NCBI GenBank assembly: GCA_022826245.1
Contig: JAJDVG010000003.1
Span: 1-64,000 of the forward strand
Source: Gammaproteobacteria bacterium
Lineage (GTDB): Bacteria > Pseudomonadota > Gammaproteobacteria > Steroidobacterales > Rariloculaceae
Direction: 5' to 3'
DNA: 64,000 nucleotides
Made by a program: the position numbers and the translations under genes. The notes beneath the pieces are model-generated. The model had not been told where the DNA came from and ran no database searches. It worked only from the letters and a program-made list of their open reading frames with translations. Positions 27,220-35,635 of the stretch are shown here, in pieces. Positions within the stretch are counted from its first letter, which is position 1; every line of letters starts with the position of its first letter.

Positions 27220-30200
27220 TCAGCCCGTGCGGGCCGCCGCGCGGACAACAGGCGCCGTCAGGTGCAGCCGGGCCTGGCGCTGCCGCTCGTAGAGGCCGAG
27301 CGCGTGCAGCGGGAAGTACTGCCGGTACAGGACGTAGTCCAGCAGCGCCGTACGGAAAAAGACGCCGGACATGTCTTGCCTGGGCCATCCTCCATCGGCG
27401 TCCTGCGCGTGGATGAGAAACCTCGCGCCGCGTGAAATCGCGGGCCAGTTCGAATCGCCCGCCTCGAGCAGCGCGATCAGCGCCCACGACGTCTGGATGA
27501 CCTGACTTTCCTCGTGGGCGACGTACTCGCCCGTCATGCAGCCGCTGTAGTGCTCGCCCCAGCCGCCGTCGCTGCGCTGGCGCTCGAGCAGCCATCGGCA
27601 CGCCAGGCGCAGCGCGGGATCGCCGGGCCTGGCCCCTGAGGCTACCAGCCCCCTGATGCCGAAAAAGGTCCCGTAGATGAACTGCACGCCCCAGACGCCG
27701 CGCCATGACCCGTCGCTTGCCTGGGTCCGCCGAAGCCAGGCGGCGCCTCGCGAGATCGCGTTCCCTACCGACGCGCCCGTGACTTGCGGATAGCGCTCCG
27801 TACAGGCCGCGAGCGCCGCGATGCAGGACGCCGTGCACTCGACGAAGGAGTGCTCGGTCATGGAGTCGCCGAACATTTCCGCGGGATTGAGCCACTCGAG
27901 CCCGAACACCGAGCGCCGTACCTCGTAACTGCCGAAGCCGCCGTCGCGGTTCTGGCCGCGCAACATGAACTGCACCGCATCGCCAAGCGCTGCCGCGTTC
28001 GCGGCGTTGCCCTCGGCGGCAATCATGCCGAGCACCGCTTCGGCCGTGCAGTCGGTCACGGGCCACCCATGCCACCCCCCGGCGAAACACCAGCCGCCCC
28101 CGGGATCGGTCCGAAAGGCATCCTCGTAACCCTCGAAACTCGTGCCGACCTGTTGCTGGCGCAGGAAGTCCGCTCCGTTTCGAAGCGCCGTCCTTACCCT
28201 GCCATCCCCTGGCGCCACCGCGAGCGCCTGCAGCGCGAATCCGGTATCCCACGAGGCGCTTCTGGCTCCCGTGACGCGCGTTCCGCGCTCCTCGTCTTCC
28301 CAGATCCAGTCTTCGAGCTTCGCGAGCGCCTTCTCGCAATCGGGGTCGTCCGGATCGCGCAGCCACAAGGCAACGATGTTGAGCAGACCGCTGACGGGAG
28401 AGATGCTCGTATGGGTCGTCGTTCGCAACTCCCAGCGGATTCGCCGGGTCAGGTCCTCAAGACATCGATCGCGCAGACGCCTGCCGTGGAAGCGCTCGAA
28501 CGCTCGCGCGATCCCGTATCCGGCCCGGAGCCATGCGCTTGGCCGCGCGTAAAGGTCGGCGTCTCGCAAGCGGTTGCGGCTCGCGGCGAAGTCGATGTCG
28601 GCGAAGCCCTCGGGAAACAGTTCCTCCCGTAACGATGCGATCAGCGGCGTGACGGGCGTCTGGAACCTGCGCGGGTAAATCGCCGCCATCGCCATGTAGA
28701 TGAGCCGCGTGTGGCAGTACCACTTCGAGGGATGAAACGTGGTCCAGCGCGGCAGGAGCCAAAGCTCGGGCAGAGCGGCGTTGACCCCGCGCCAGTCGTA
28801 GAGATTCAGAAGCGCGAGCCAGAACTTCCCCCAGCTCGGGATGCCGGCCACCCCTTCCGCCTGCAGGAAGCGCCGGGCCGGCTCGATCAGCGGATCGTCG
28901 CGCTCGACCCCAAGCAATCTCGAGGCCACGTAAACGAGTGTCGTGACGAACAGGTAGGGTTGCGAGTGCTCGTGCAAGCCCCATGCGCCGCCTTCAAGGC
29001 GCGTGCGATCGAAGTTGCGCAATACGAGCCGGCACCGATCCGGATCGAGCGGCCGCCCCATGATGTGATGCAGCAGCACATACTGCGCGGTGAGCATCGG
29101 GCACCAGACCATCTCCCCTTCCCATGAGCCATCCTCGCCCTGCAGGCTCAACAGGCGCTTGACCGCGCCGTTCAGCGCAGGGCCCGCATCGAGCGACTCC
29201 GCCTCTCTCAGGCGGATGGGTTGGGCGGCCGTGACCGGCGACGGCATGGAGATGAGAAACGCCCGGGACAAGGTGTCGCGAGCTTGCAGATCATCCTCGC
29301 CGGCGACGCGTTTCGCCTTCTGCAGTTTCCGGATGCCGCGCAGCAACCACCGGAAACGAACGACCAGCGAGAAAACGATGTCGCGGGCCTGTCGCCAGGC
29401 CATCTTGTCGCGGGATCGCGGCACGAGTCCGGCAGCGGCCCGGGCCACTGTCGCGAACATCGCCAGGCCCAGGCGCACGATCGAAATGTCTTCACAGGCG
29501 AGCAATCGCACGGTCCGGTCGCGGACCGCCGAATGCACCCGCCAGTTGCGGTAGATCGCGTCCCTGAGCGCCACGGACTCGCGCCGGTGGTCGGCAAAGA
29601 CCTCGTAAAGGCCCATCGCGAGGAGTTCCGGAGCCCGCGTCGCCTGAAAACGCGCCTTGGTGAACTCGCGAAAGTCAGTGCCTTCGGCGAGCGCAAGCGC
29701 GTCTCCGAAACCAAGCGTCATGCCCACCGCGGTCAGGGGATGGTAATGGCCGGCCGCATCGCCGATGAGCACGCGGTCCGGCGTTCCGTACGTGGCGCGC
29801 GGCCTGAGTTCATTGGCCGCCGCGTGGAAATTCCCGGCCCTGAGCGCCGCCACGAACGCATCCCTGACCGCTTCCGGCAACAGGCCGGCGTAGGAGTCCA
29901 CAAGCAGGCCGATCCGGTCCCGGGGCGACCAGAGATCCAGCGGAACATCGACGACGATCCGGATGCGATGCTCGGACAGGTGATAGGCGAGCATCGGTCC
30001 CGGCCCGCCGAGTACCACATAGCCGAAACCTCGTCGCGGCAGGCTCACGCCATCTACCGCGACCCCGACCATACGCGAACACGTCATCGGCTGTGTCGAC
30101 AGTCCCAATGACCGACGCACGATCGAGGCGCGCCCGTCGGCGCCGACGACGCGGGCGGCGGTCAGCCACTCCCGGGAACCGTCACGCGACCAGGCAACCC

Positions 30201-30606
30201 GACCGTCCTCGACCTCAACGACGCGTGCGCCGAGACGAAAGTCGATAGCCGGTTCGTTCTCGATGGCTTCGTGCAGACGCGACACGAGCGTCGAGTGCTC
30301 ACACGCCAATCCCTGCGACCCGACACGGTACGGAAGCACGATAGGCTCCGAGCCGTCTTCCGGAAGCACGACGAATCCCTGCCCTTCGCTTCGAGGCTGC
30401 GGATCGATGCTGATCCCGACACTGCGCAACATCGCAACCGCGGGCGGATGCAGCCATTCGCCCGCGAGTCGCCTTGAAGCCCTGGGATTGGCTTCGAGCA
30501 GAGCCACGTTCGCGCCGTTGCGCGCGTGCGCGAGCGCACACAGGCTGCCTACCGGACCCGCGCCGACGATGATCACGTCATAGCCGGGAGTTTCGTTGCG
30601 ACTCAT
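27220..30606 (-). CDS. Squalene monooxygenase-oxidosqualene cyclase fusion
   Basis: One unbroken 1128-aa frame. Residues 1 to about 430 are an FAD monooxygenase of squalene epoxidase type: GAGPVG (15-20), Glu38, GADGRAS (155-161), and IGDAAGHYHPLTAVGMT (281-297), where HPLT..GMT is the squalene epoxidase form of the GD motif. Residues about 470-1128 are a full oxidosqualene cyclase: GSWEGEMVWCPMLTAQYV, WYCHTRLIYMAM (629-640), SASWDTGFALQAL, the catalytic VTDCTAE (850-856, Asp852) and FVECTAS (Cys924). Bacterial squalene-hopene cyclases have DxDD at this site, so this is the oxidosqualene type. The product should be lanosterol, parkeol or cycloartenol. These two enzymes are normally separate proteins. 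Start overlaps the cyp51 stop by 4 bp. Confidence 0.93.
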   Translation of the reverse strand: MSRNETPGYDVIIVGAGPVGSLCALAHARNGANVALLEANPRASRRLAGEWLHPPAVAMLRSVGISIDPQPRSEGQGFVVLPEDGSEPIVLPYRVGSQGLACEHSTLVSRLHEAIENEPAIDFRLGARVVEVEDGRVAWSRDGSREWLTAARVVGADGRASIVRRSLGLSTQPMTCSRMVGVAVDGVSLPRRGFGYVVLGGPGPMLAYHLSEHRIRIVVDVPLDLWSPRDRIGLLVDSYAGLLPEAVRDAFVAALRAGNFHAAANELRPRATYGTPDRVLIGDAAGHYHPLTAVGMTLGFGDALALAEGTDFREFTKARFQATRAPELLAMGLYEVFADHRRESVALRDAIYRNWRVHSAVRDRTVRLLACEDISIVRLGLAMFATVARAAAGLVPRSRDKMAWRQARDIVFSLVVRFRWLLRGIRKLQKAKRVAGEDDLQARDTLSRAFLISMPSPVTAAQPIRLREAESLDAGPALNGAVKRLLSLQGEDGSWEGEMVWCPMLTAQYVLLHHIMGRPLDPDRCRLVLRNFDRTRLEGGAWGLHEHSQPYLFVTTLVYVASRLLGVERDDPLIEPARRFLQAEGVAGIPSWGKFWLALLNLYDWRGVNAALPELWLLPRWTTFHPSKWYCHTRLIYMAMAAIYPRRFQTPVTPLIASLREELFPEGFADIDFAASRNRLRDADLYARPSAWLRAGYGIARAFERFHGRRLRDRCLEDLTRRIRWELRTTTHTSISPVSGLLNIVALWLRDPDDPDCEKALAKLEDWIWEDEERGTRVTGARSASWDTGFALQALAVAPGDGRVRTALRNGADFLRQQQVGTSFEGYEDAFRTDPGGGWCFAGGWHGWPVTDCTAEAVLGMIAAEGNAANAAALGDAVQFMLRGQNRDGGFGSYEVRRSVFGLEWLNPAEMFGDSMTEHSFVECTASCIAALAACTERYPQVTGASVGNAISRGAAWLRRTQASDGSWRGVWGVQFIYGTFFGIRGLVASGARPGDPALRLACRWLLERQRSDGGWGEHYSGCMTGEYVAHEESQVIQTSWALIALLEAGDSNWPAISRGARFLIHAQDADGGWPRQDMSGVFFRTALLDYVLYRQYFPLHALGLYERQRQARLHLTAPVVRAAARTG

Positions 30607-32012
30607 CCGAACAGGCTTGCTTCGGAGCGGCGCCGGTAGCCGAGCGTGCTGGGCGGTTTGGGTCCCGTGACCCAGCTACCGTAATTCGGGGCCGGCAAGG
30701 CGTTGTCAAGGTGAAAATCGAAACGATCGAGCAGCACCGTCCAGATCGCTTTCAACTGCTGGATTGCGAAGTTCTTTCCCATGCACCGGTGTTTGCTGCC
30801 GCCGAAACCGATCAGCGCATAGTGGTGCTGCTTGTCCTCCGAGGCCGGGGGCGCGAACCGCTCGGGAGAGAAACGCTCGGGATCGGCGAACACGTCCGGC
30901 AACAGGTGCGAAGCCGCCGGAGACACCATCGCGAGCGTCCCGGCGGGCACGACATGGCCGTTGTAGGTCAGGGGCTTGAGCACCTTGCGGATGAGCAGTA
31001 TCAATGGCGGGTGCAGCCGCTCGCACTCGCGGACCGTGTGTTCGAGCGCCACCTGCCGTTTGAGGCTCGCGCGGCTCATGGCGCCGGTTTCGCCGTAGAC
31101 GTCACGCATCTCGTCGCGTACGCGTTCGAGGCTCGACGGCGCGCTCACGAGCTCGAGCCCCATCCAGCTCGAGAGCACGGCGCTCGTGTGCTGGCCCGCG
31201 AACAATACGGTCAGCAGGATCCCGGTGATCTCCTCGTCGCTGAGCGCCCGGCCGTCCTTGTAACGGGCGTGCATGAGGGTCTGCATGAAGTCGTCGGGCG
31301 CGGCTCCGGAACGCCGCCGATCCGAGATGATCCGCTCGAGGATCTCGGCCACCTTCGTGCGTGCGCGGTCGCGCCGTCGATGCGCTGGAACAGGCAGTCC
31401 GGGAAAGAAGAAACCGAGCGCGTTGATGCCTTCCTGCAGATCGTGATAGGCCTCGGCGAAACCCTCGTCCACCTGGTCGCGCACTTCCTGGCCGATCAGG
31501 CAGCGGCTCGCGATCCTGACGGTGAGCTCGTTCATCGCGACCGGCAGATCGATTTCCCCCTCCGCGGCCATGCCGTCGGCGAACAGCGTCGTCTCCTCGA
31601 ACATGATGCGGGCGAACCGGCGCATGGCGGCTTCGCGCAGCGCCGGGAACAGGAATTCGAGTTGCTCGGCGAAGATTTCCGGCGCCACGTCGTAGGCCAC
31701 GCCGCGTCCGAAAATGGGCACCGTGAACTGATAGACGGCCCGGGCGTCGAGCTGCTCCTCGGGTGCCCTGAAGTAGCAATCGTGGGCTTCGGGCCCGGTG
31801 AACAGCACGCACTCGCGGGGGCCGAGCCGAAAGCGGACGAGTTCGCCGTGATCGCGCCAGCAGCGGCTCAGCATGGCCACCGGATCGCGTTGAAACTCCG
31901 GCAGGTGCCCGATCAACGGCCAGCCGCCCGAGAGTTCGGGGATCGGTTTCGTCGCGGGCTCGACGGGCTGCCCGGAGCCGAGCATCGCAACATTTTCCGA
32001 CCGCTGCGCCAT
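30603..32012 (-). CDS. cyp51: Sterol 14-alpha-demethylase, cytochrome P450 CYP51
   Basis: A 469-aa P450 with CYP51 signatures: YQFTVPIFGRGVAYD (94-108, substrate-binding B' region), AGQHTS (272-277, I-helix), E329-C-E-R332 (ExxR), HPPLILLIRK and the heme-binding FGGSKHRCMG with Cys410. CYP51 removes the 14-alpha methyl in three oxidations, leaving a delta-14 double bond for the next enzyme, encoded just upstream. The N-terminus lacks a clear membrane anchor, as in other bacterial CYP51s. No ferredoxin or reductase partner is encoded nearby. The start at 32012 leaves 8 bp after the reductase gene; the longer frame overlaps it and is not used. Confidence 0.93.
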   Translation of the reverse strand: MAQRSENVAMLGSGQPVEPATKPIPELSGGWPLIGHLPEFQRDPVAMLSRCWRDHGELVRFRLGPRECVLFTGPEAHDCYFRAPEEQLDARAVYQFTVPIFGRGVAYDVAPEIFAEQLEFLFPALREAAMRRFARIMFEETTLFADGMAAEGEIDLPVAMNELTVRIASRCLIGQEVRDQVDEGFAEAYHDLQEGINALGFFFPGLPVPAHRRRDRARTKVAEILERIISDRRRSGAAPDDFMQTLMHARYKDGRALSDEEITGILLTVLFAGQHTSAVLSSWMGLELVSAPSSLERVRDEMRDVYGETGAMSRASLKRQVALEHTVRECERLHPPLILLIRKVLKPLTYNGHVVPAGTLAMVSPAASHLLPDVFADPERFSPERFAPPASEDKQHHYALIGFGGSKHRCMGKNFAIQQLKAIWTVLLDRFDFHLDNALPAPNYGSWVTGPKPPSTLGYRRRSEASLFG

Positions 32013-32020
32013 TGCGATCC

Positions 32021-33124
32021 TCAATAGACGAACGGAAGCATCGCGTAGCGCACGCGCTGCGTGTAGCGCTCCCAAAGCTCGCCATACTTCGCGCGGCAGC
32101 GGCGCTCATCGCGCCGGGAGCGATGCCCCAGCAGGCTCGCAAGCCACGCCGGCAACAGGAACGGCGCCCAGGATACGAATCCGGTCGTGAGCGCGAACGC
32201 GAGGTAGATGCAGATCTCGCCGGTGTAGTTCAGATGCCGGCCGATGCCCCAGAATCCCGAGACCAGGAGGCGCCCGTCCAGGGATTCGGCGGGTTTTCCC
32301 CAGATCCGGGTATTCGGATCGCGCTTGAAACGGTGCTTTTGGCCGTTGGCGCCGCGGAAGAGCCAGAAGCCGAAGACGTACAGCGCGGCGATCGCAACCG
32401 CTGCGACCGGGCTCAGCGGCGGTCCCGATGCGTCGACCAGCCACCAGCCGGCGATGCAATAGAAGTACGGCACCAGCACGTAGTCGCCCCAGATCAGATT
32501 CCAGCCGAAGCGCTCGCTGATGATGTCCCAGGTGTGGATCATGCCGCCTTCGAACTGGAAGTAGTTGAGCACGTAGACGAAGGTGAAGACTTGGTAGAGC
32601 ATCATCGCCAGGGTCAGCTCGCCGTAGGTTTCGTACTGCGCGACCGCAAAAGACGCGTTGAACAGCGCAAGGCCAATGAGCGACGGACGGTAACTGAACA
32701 TTTTCAGATCCACGCCGAACAGGGCCGGATTGAGCTCGACACCGTGGAAGTAACCGGCGAGGAACCCGGTCGATGCGTCCCGCCTGCGGCTTTCTCTCCA
32801 GTAAAGCCACCCGGAAGCCGCGAACGCGAAGACGTTCGTCACGACGAACAAGGCGAAGAAGTGCGTGTTCAGCACTGCAAGCGAGAACCAGCCGAAGAAC
32901 TGCGCGGCGCCGGCCGCAAGCGCGGTCAGCAGGAACAGCGCAAGCCCGTTGAGCTTGTAGGTGCTTGCTTTTCCTTCGAGCAGCGGTCCGTCAACCCGGC
33001 GTCCGGGCGCCACCATCGAACCGAGAAACAGGAGAGCGACAAATACGGCCAGCATCGCTGCGGCTTCGAGCACCATGCCGCCCGAAAGCGTGAAAAAGGT
33101 GACTTGCGCCTCAGTCGCCGGCAT
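32021..33124 (-). CDS. Delta-14 sterol reductase, ERG24/ERG4 family
   Basis: A 367-aa polytopic membrane reductase with the signatures of the ERG4/ERG24 family: GYFHGVELNPALFG (about 124-137), LLVSGFWGIGRHLNYTGE (about 286-303) and HRSRRDERRCRAKYG (334-348), ending in a Tyr-rich tail. Eight or more hydrophobic segments are seen. It should use NADPH to reduce the delta-14 bond left by CYP51; the C-7 and C-24 reductases are in the same family, so the exact bond is inferred from the neighbour. It overlaps the sdmA gene by 14 bp. Confidence 0.9.
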   Translation of the reverse strand: MPATEAQVTFFTLSGGMVLEAAAMLAVFVALLFLGSMVAPGRRVDGPLLEGKASTYKLNGLALFLLTALAAGAAQFFGWFSLAVLNTHFFALFVVTNVFAFAASGWLYWRESRRRDASTGFLAGYFHGVELNPALFGVDLKMFSYRPSLIGLALFNASFAVAQYETYGELTLAMMLYQVFTFVYVLNYFQFEGGMIHTWDIISERFGWNLIWGDYVLVPYFYCIAGWWLVDASGPPLSPVAAVAIAALYVFGFWLFRGANGQKHRFKRDPNTRIWGKPAESLDGRLLVSGFWGIGRHLNYTGEICIYLAFALTTGFVSWAPFLLPAWLASLLGHRSRRDERRCRAKYGELWERYTQRVRYAMLPFVY

Positions 33125-34238
33125 CGGCCCTCCCGTTCTCGCGTGCCAGGTGCTCCTGCCACTTGCGCACGGTCACGTTCTGAAAGGCGCGCACCACCGG
33201 GTTGAACTCGATGGGACGCGCGTTCCAATGTTGCTCGTAGCCTTCCTGTTCCGCCTCCACCGCGAACCCGTCCTGGGCAAGCAGCGGGCCGATGAGCATG
33301 CGGTTTGAGATCTTCAACACCGTGGTCATCGCGAACCGCGGAATGTGCACCGGCAGCAAGGGGATCTTGAGAGACTTGAAATAGAACAGGAAAAACGCCC
33401 GAGTGGTGCGCTCGTCAACGGGCAGGACGAAAAGCCAGTGCTTTATCGCGTCATCCGTGTTCGACCACTGATACGGATACTGATAGCAAAGCTCCATGAA
33501 ATTGGTGTCGACGCGGTTGCGATCGACGAACAAGCCGGAGATCCGCCCACGCCCGACCTGCGTATCGTAGGCGAGGTGCACGTCGTCGCCGACCGTCTCG
33601 CAACGCGTGAGCTTCGCGCCCACGAACGGGCGGTAGCGGCGGTGCAGATAAGCGTGGGTGAAGTCGCTCACGTTGTCGATCACCATCGAGTGATGGGCCG
33701 ACCACGTGAAGCTCAGCGGTACGCAAGCCCAGCGCCCGGGTCCCTCGAGCTCGGGGATCTCCGGTATCCGGCGGACTTCCGCCTGCTCCGGATCCCCGGG
33801 GAACACCCAGACCAGACCGTAACGCACGCTGACGGGATACGTTCTGAGCCTGACGTTCGGGAAACCCTTGCCGATGCGCTCGTGGTCGGTCTCGGCCAGA
33901 TTGCCGTCCTTGTCGTACTTCCAGCCGTGGTAGGCGCACACGAGCCGGCAGCCTTCGACCACGCCGAGCGAGAGTTTGAGCTGGCGATGCGCGCAGCGGT
34001 TGTCCATGGCGTGGAACGAACCGTCGGCGGCCCGAAAGAGCGCGATCGAGCGTTTCCAGAAAACGACCTCGACTACGGTCCCGGGCTTGATTCGATGCGC
34101 TTCCTCAACCGCGTACCAGTAGTTCGGATCCATGCCCGCGGCACGCACCTTCTGCCGCAGGTTGCCGGCTTCCTCGAAACCGGGCGGAGCGTCCTGCGCG
34201 CCCGTGAAGCCGGGAACGGCGCCCGCCGCGCCCGTCAT
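33111..34238 (-). CDS. sdmA: Rieske-type sterol oxygenase, SdmA-like C-4 demethylase
   Basis: A 375-aa Rieske non-heme iron oxygenase. The [2Fe-2S] site is C82-A-H84 and C101-AY-H104. The mononuclear iron site is N189-VS-D192-FT-H195-AYL-H199. It is next to an NAD(P)-dependent sterol dehydrogenase gene. That pair is the layout of SdmA-SdmB, known from Methylococcus capsulatus as the bacterial route for C-4 demethylation. An alternative is a DAF-36/Neverland-like C-7 desaturase, also a Rieske protein. Its start overlaps the sdmB stop by 4 bp (ATGA). An electron-transfer partner is not encoded in the operon. Confidence 0.85.
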   Translation of the reverse strand: MTGAAGAVPGFTGAQDAPPGFEEAGNLRQKVRAAGMDPNYWYAVEEAHRIKPGTVVEVVFWKRSIALFRAADGSFHAMDNRCAHRQLKLSLGVVEGCRLVCAYHGWKYDKDGNLAETDHERIGKGFPNVRLRTYPVSVRYGLVWVFPGDPEQAEVRRIPEIPELEGPGRWACVPLSFTWSAHHSMVIDNVSDFTHAYLHRRYRPFVGAKLTRCETVGDDVHLAYDTQVGRGRISGLFVDRNRVDTNFMELCYQYPYQWSNTDDAIKHWLFVLPVDERTTRAFFLFYFKSLKIPLLPVHIPRFAMTTVLKISNRMLIGPLLAQDGFAVEAEQEGYEQHWNARPIEFNPVVRAFQNVTVRKWQEHLARENGRADAGD

Positions 34239-35380
34239 GCCGCGCCTCCGCCGGCCGCTTTCGGCCGGTCCTCGCTCGTCAGGCGCCCCTCCGTGCCGGT
34301 CACAGCGTCCTCGCTCGGGCGTTTCGCGTTCGGATTGGTGATTGCGTTTCGTTGGTAGTGAAACGCGTAGGCCTCATGAACCGCCGCACGGATGCTCGTC
34401 GGCCGATAGCCGAGTTCCCGTTTCGCCTTGGAGGTGTCTGCGTGACGCTGCTTGCGCAACAGCCGGATGGCGCCGGGCGTGAAGCGCTGCGGAAAGTTCG
34501 GGTGGCAGCGGCTCAGGTAGAAGCTCGCGACTTCCGCGAAGACGAGCATCGCGCGCGCCGGAATCCGCCGGCGCGGCCGGGGTATGCCCGAAACCTCCTC
34601 GTAGAGATCGAGGATGTCGGAGATGGTCTTGTATTCGCTGCTGAAGATGTACTTTTCGCCCGAGCGGCCCTTGTGCATGCACAGCACATGCCCTTCCACG
34701 ATGTCCCGCGCCGCGACGAACTCGAACCCGCCGTCGACGTAGGCGCGCAGCTTGCCGGCGGTGTAGTCGCACATCGTTCTTCCCAGTCGCGACGGGAGGA
34801 AGTCGCTCCCGCCCACGACCGCGCAGCAGGTCGCCACGATGACATCCTGTCCGCCCGCCGCGGCGCGCCAGCATTCGTGCTCGACGAGCGCCTTGCTGCG
34901 CTCGTAGGGCATCGTGCGCTCCATCGGATAGAACTGCATCGTCTCGTCGCTCGGCGCGGACGGATCGTCGAGGTCGTAACCGACCGCGCTGAACGAGCCC
35001 GTCACGACCACCCTGCCGGCCTGCGCCTCGCGGGCCGCCTGCAACACGTTGCGAGTGCCGAGCACGTTGCACTCGTACACCATGCGGCGGTGGGCGCGAT
35101 TGCCCTCGATGGTCGAGACCACGGCCGCGCAGTGGTAGACGCCTTCGCAGCCCTCGAGCGCGCTCCGGATGGCGTTCAAATCGCGAAGATCGCCGTACGC
35201 GCGCTCGACCTCGAGGCCGTCCAGCGCATCGTTGTTGTCCTCGCGGCGCAAAAGCACGCGAACGCGTACGCCGTCGTCGAGCAGCCGGCGCACGAGATTC
35301 GCGCCCACGTGCCCGGCCGAGCCGGTAACGAAAACGGGAGGCGTCGTTGATCGGGAAGGTGTGCTCATCCCTGAGGCCAT
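34235..35380 (-). CDS. sdmB: NAD(P)-dependent sterol dehydrogenase/decarboxylase, SdmB-like
   Basis: A 381-aa extended short-chain dehydrogenase of the 3-beta-hydroxysteroid dehydrogenase type. The Rossmann motif is TGSAGHVG (19-26), the catalytic Ser lies in VVTGSFSAVGY, and Tyr159-x3-Lys163 is the YxxxK pair. It is the first gene of the sterol operon and overlaps sdmA, fitting SdmB, which oxidises the 3-hydroxyl and helps remove the 4-carboxyl made by SdmA. A start at the fifth residue (35368) is also possible. The C-terminal tail is charged and low-complexity. Confidence 0.87.
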   Translation of the reverse strand: MASGMSTPSRSTTPPVFVTGSAGHVGANLVRRLLDDGVRVRVLLRREDNNDALDGLEVERAYGDLRDLNAIRSALEGCEGVYHCAAVVSTIEGNRAHRRMVYECNVLGTRNVLQAAREAQAGRVVVTGSFSAVGYDLDDPSAPSDETMQFYPMERTMPYERSKALVEHECWRAAAGGQDVIVATCCAVVGGSDFLPSRLGRTMCDYTAGKLRAYVDGGFEFVAARDIVEGHVLCMHKGRSGEKYIFSSEYKTISDILDLYEEVSGIPRPRRRIPARAMLVFAEVASFYLSRCHPNFPQRFTPGAIRLLRKQRHADTSKAKRELGYRPTSIRAAVHEAYAFHYQRNAITNPNAKRPSEDAVTGTEGRLTSEDRPKAAGGGAA

Positions 35381-35441
35381 GCGGCGTCCTGCTTCCGGAG
35401 TCCTGACGATCGGCTATTGCCCATTGCCGTAGCGCGAGTGC

Positions 35442-35477
35442 GGGGCCGAACCCCCACTCAAGCGCCGCTCAATTCTA
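35442..35477 (-). promoter_or_regulatory. Candidate sterol-operon promoter and leader hairpin
   Basis: On the minus strand a TAGAAT (35477-35472, 5 of 6 to the -10 consensus) lies about 92 bases before sdmB, without a clear -35. The leader it would make contains a short stem, GGGG/CCCC around TTCG (35442-35455). It is the only plausible promoter seen for the five-gene operon. Confidence 0.35.
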
Positions 35478-35576
35478 ATGGATTTCCCGATCGGGACACC
35501 AACCGCCGATTCACCGCGGACCGTGCCATCGCAGGGTCATGGCGTTGCGTCGTCTGCAACGAATACACGAAAGGGG

Positions 35577-35605
35577 TTGACGCGCTTTGTCTACTGTACT
35601 AGATT
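35577..35605 (+). promoter_or_regulatory. Sigma-70 promoter of the ABC transporter operon
   Basis: TTGACG (35577-35582) and TAGATT (35600-35605) are spaced by 17 bp, about 31 bases before the ATPase start. The -35 is 5 of 6 to consensus. The candidate GntR operator below overlaps the -10, so repression is expected. Confidence 0.55.
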
Positions 35606-35614
35606 ACTAGGACA
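35588..35614. promoter_or_regulatory. Candidate operator for the GntR/YtrA regulator
   Basis: An imperfect palindrome with outer TGTC/GACA arms and an inner CTAC...GTACTAG...TACTAG core, overlapping the -10 and start of transcription. YtrA-family regulators bind AT-rich palindromes in the promoter of their own operon, and such a regulator is encoded third in this operon. The site itself is inferred. Confidence 0.4.
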
Positions 35615-35635
35615 TTAATCGATTGGATCACCAAA

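Noticed and set aside
27220..30606. Squalene-hopene cyclase or simple UbiH-type hydroxylase fusion
   Set aside because: The cyclase active site is VTDCTAE, not DxDDTA, and the monooxygenase has HPLT..GMT as in squalene epoxidases, in the setting of CYP51 and sterol reductase genes.
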